NCBI GenBank assembly: GCA_011800805.1
Contig: MPNW01000015.1
Location: 532,704 to 596,703, forward strand
Origin: Hirudo medicinalis
Taxonomy: Eukaryota > Annelida > Clitellata > Hirudinida > Hirudinidae
Direction of reading: 5' to 3'
DNA length: 64,000 nucleotides
The notes beneath the pieces are model-generated. The model had not been told where the DNA came from. It did no database searches and saw only the letters and a list, made by a program, of their open reading frames with translations. Made by a program: the position numbers and the translations under genes. Shown here piece after piece: positions 63,999 to 64,000 of the stretch (position 1 is its first letter; each line of letters opens with the position of its first letter).

Positions 63999-64000
63999 TG

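Overview
This is nuclear DNA of a metazoan. It is AT-rich, and its genes are broken into many short exons (about 35 to 1,050 bp) joined by GT-AG introns. I rebuilt the exons by eye, requiring consistent reading phase and agreement with remembered family sequences. Ten gene models carry animal-typical domains: tyrosine kinase with SH2/SH3, DM domain, PAR bZIP, Shroom ASD2, calponin, and others. The gene set points to a soft-bodied invertebrate or invertebrate deuterostome, but I cannot name the phylum from sequence alone.

Layout: (1) 0.9-3.3 kb, minus, an ARMC10-like membrane-anchored armadillo protein. (2) 5.4-11.3 kb, plus, a complete 21-exon ACAD10 homologue (HAD + phosphotransferase + acyl-CoA dehydrogenase). 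(3) 13.6-14.9 kb, plus, a transgelin/calponin-like actin-binding protein. (4) 16.4-18.6 kb, minus, an FRK-type Src-family kinase. (5) 21.4-25.1 kb, minus, a TraB-domain protein (TRABD) lacking its N-terminal exon, with a LINE fragment and a 69-bp hAT MITE in one intron. (6) 25.2-31.8 kb, a transposon graveyard with hAT, Tc1/Tc3-like and non-LTR remnants and a 338-bp N gap. (7) 31.8-38.2 kb, plus, an 18-exon ATP7-type copper ATPase. (8) 39.4-40.9 kb, plus, a DMRT2-like DM-domain gene. (9) 42.5-45.5 kb, plus, a secreted M14 carboxypeptidase with CPO-like specificity. (10) 45.6-50.4 kb, repeats. (11) 50.4-51.6 kb, plus, a PAR bZIP factor. (12) 52.2-58.4 kb, minus, a 20-exon calnexin with an ER-stress-element-like promoter motif. 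(13) 59.2-59.9 kb, two divergent unidentified short ORFs. (14) 60.4-62.3 kb, minus, a short Shroom-like ASD2 protein. (15) 62.9-63.6 kb, plus, a BART-domain protein like the N-terminus of CFAP36. The window ends in a MITE-like repeat.

The genes are independent housekeeping, signalling and developmental genes, not a cluster or pathway. I found no evidence of a new multi-gene system. The most notable points are residue-level: an ATP7 with two CxxC-less metal-binding modules, a carboxypeptidase with Arg at the specificity position, an FRK whose tail Tyr is Phe, and two inferred GC-AG introns. The clearest mobile element is a minimal hAT MITE with a perfect 8-bp target duplication.
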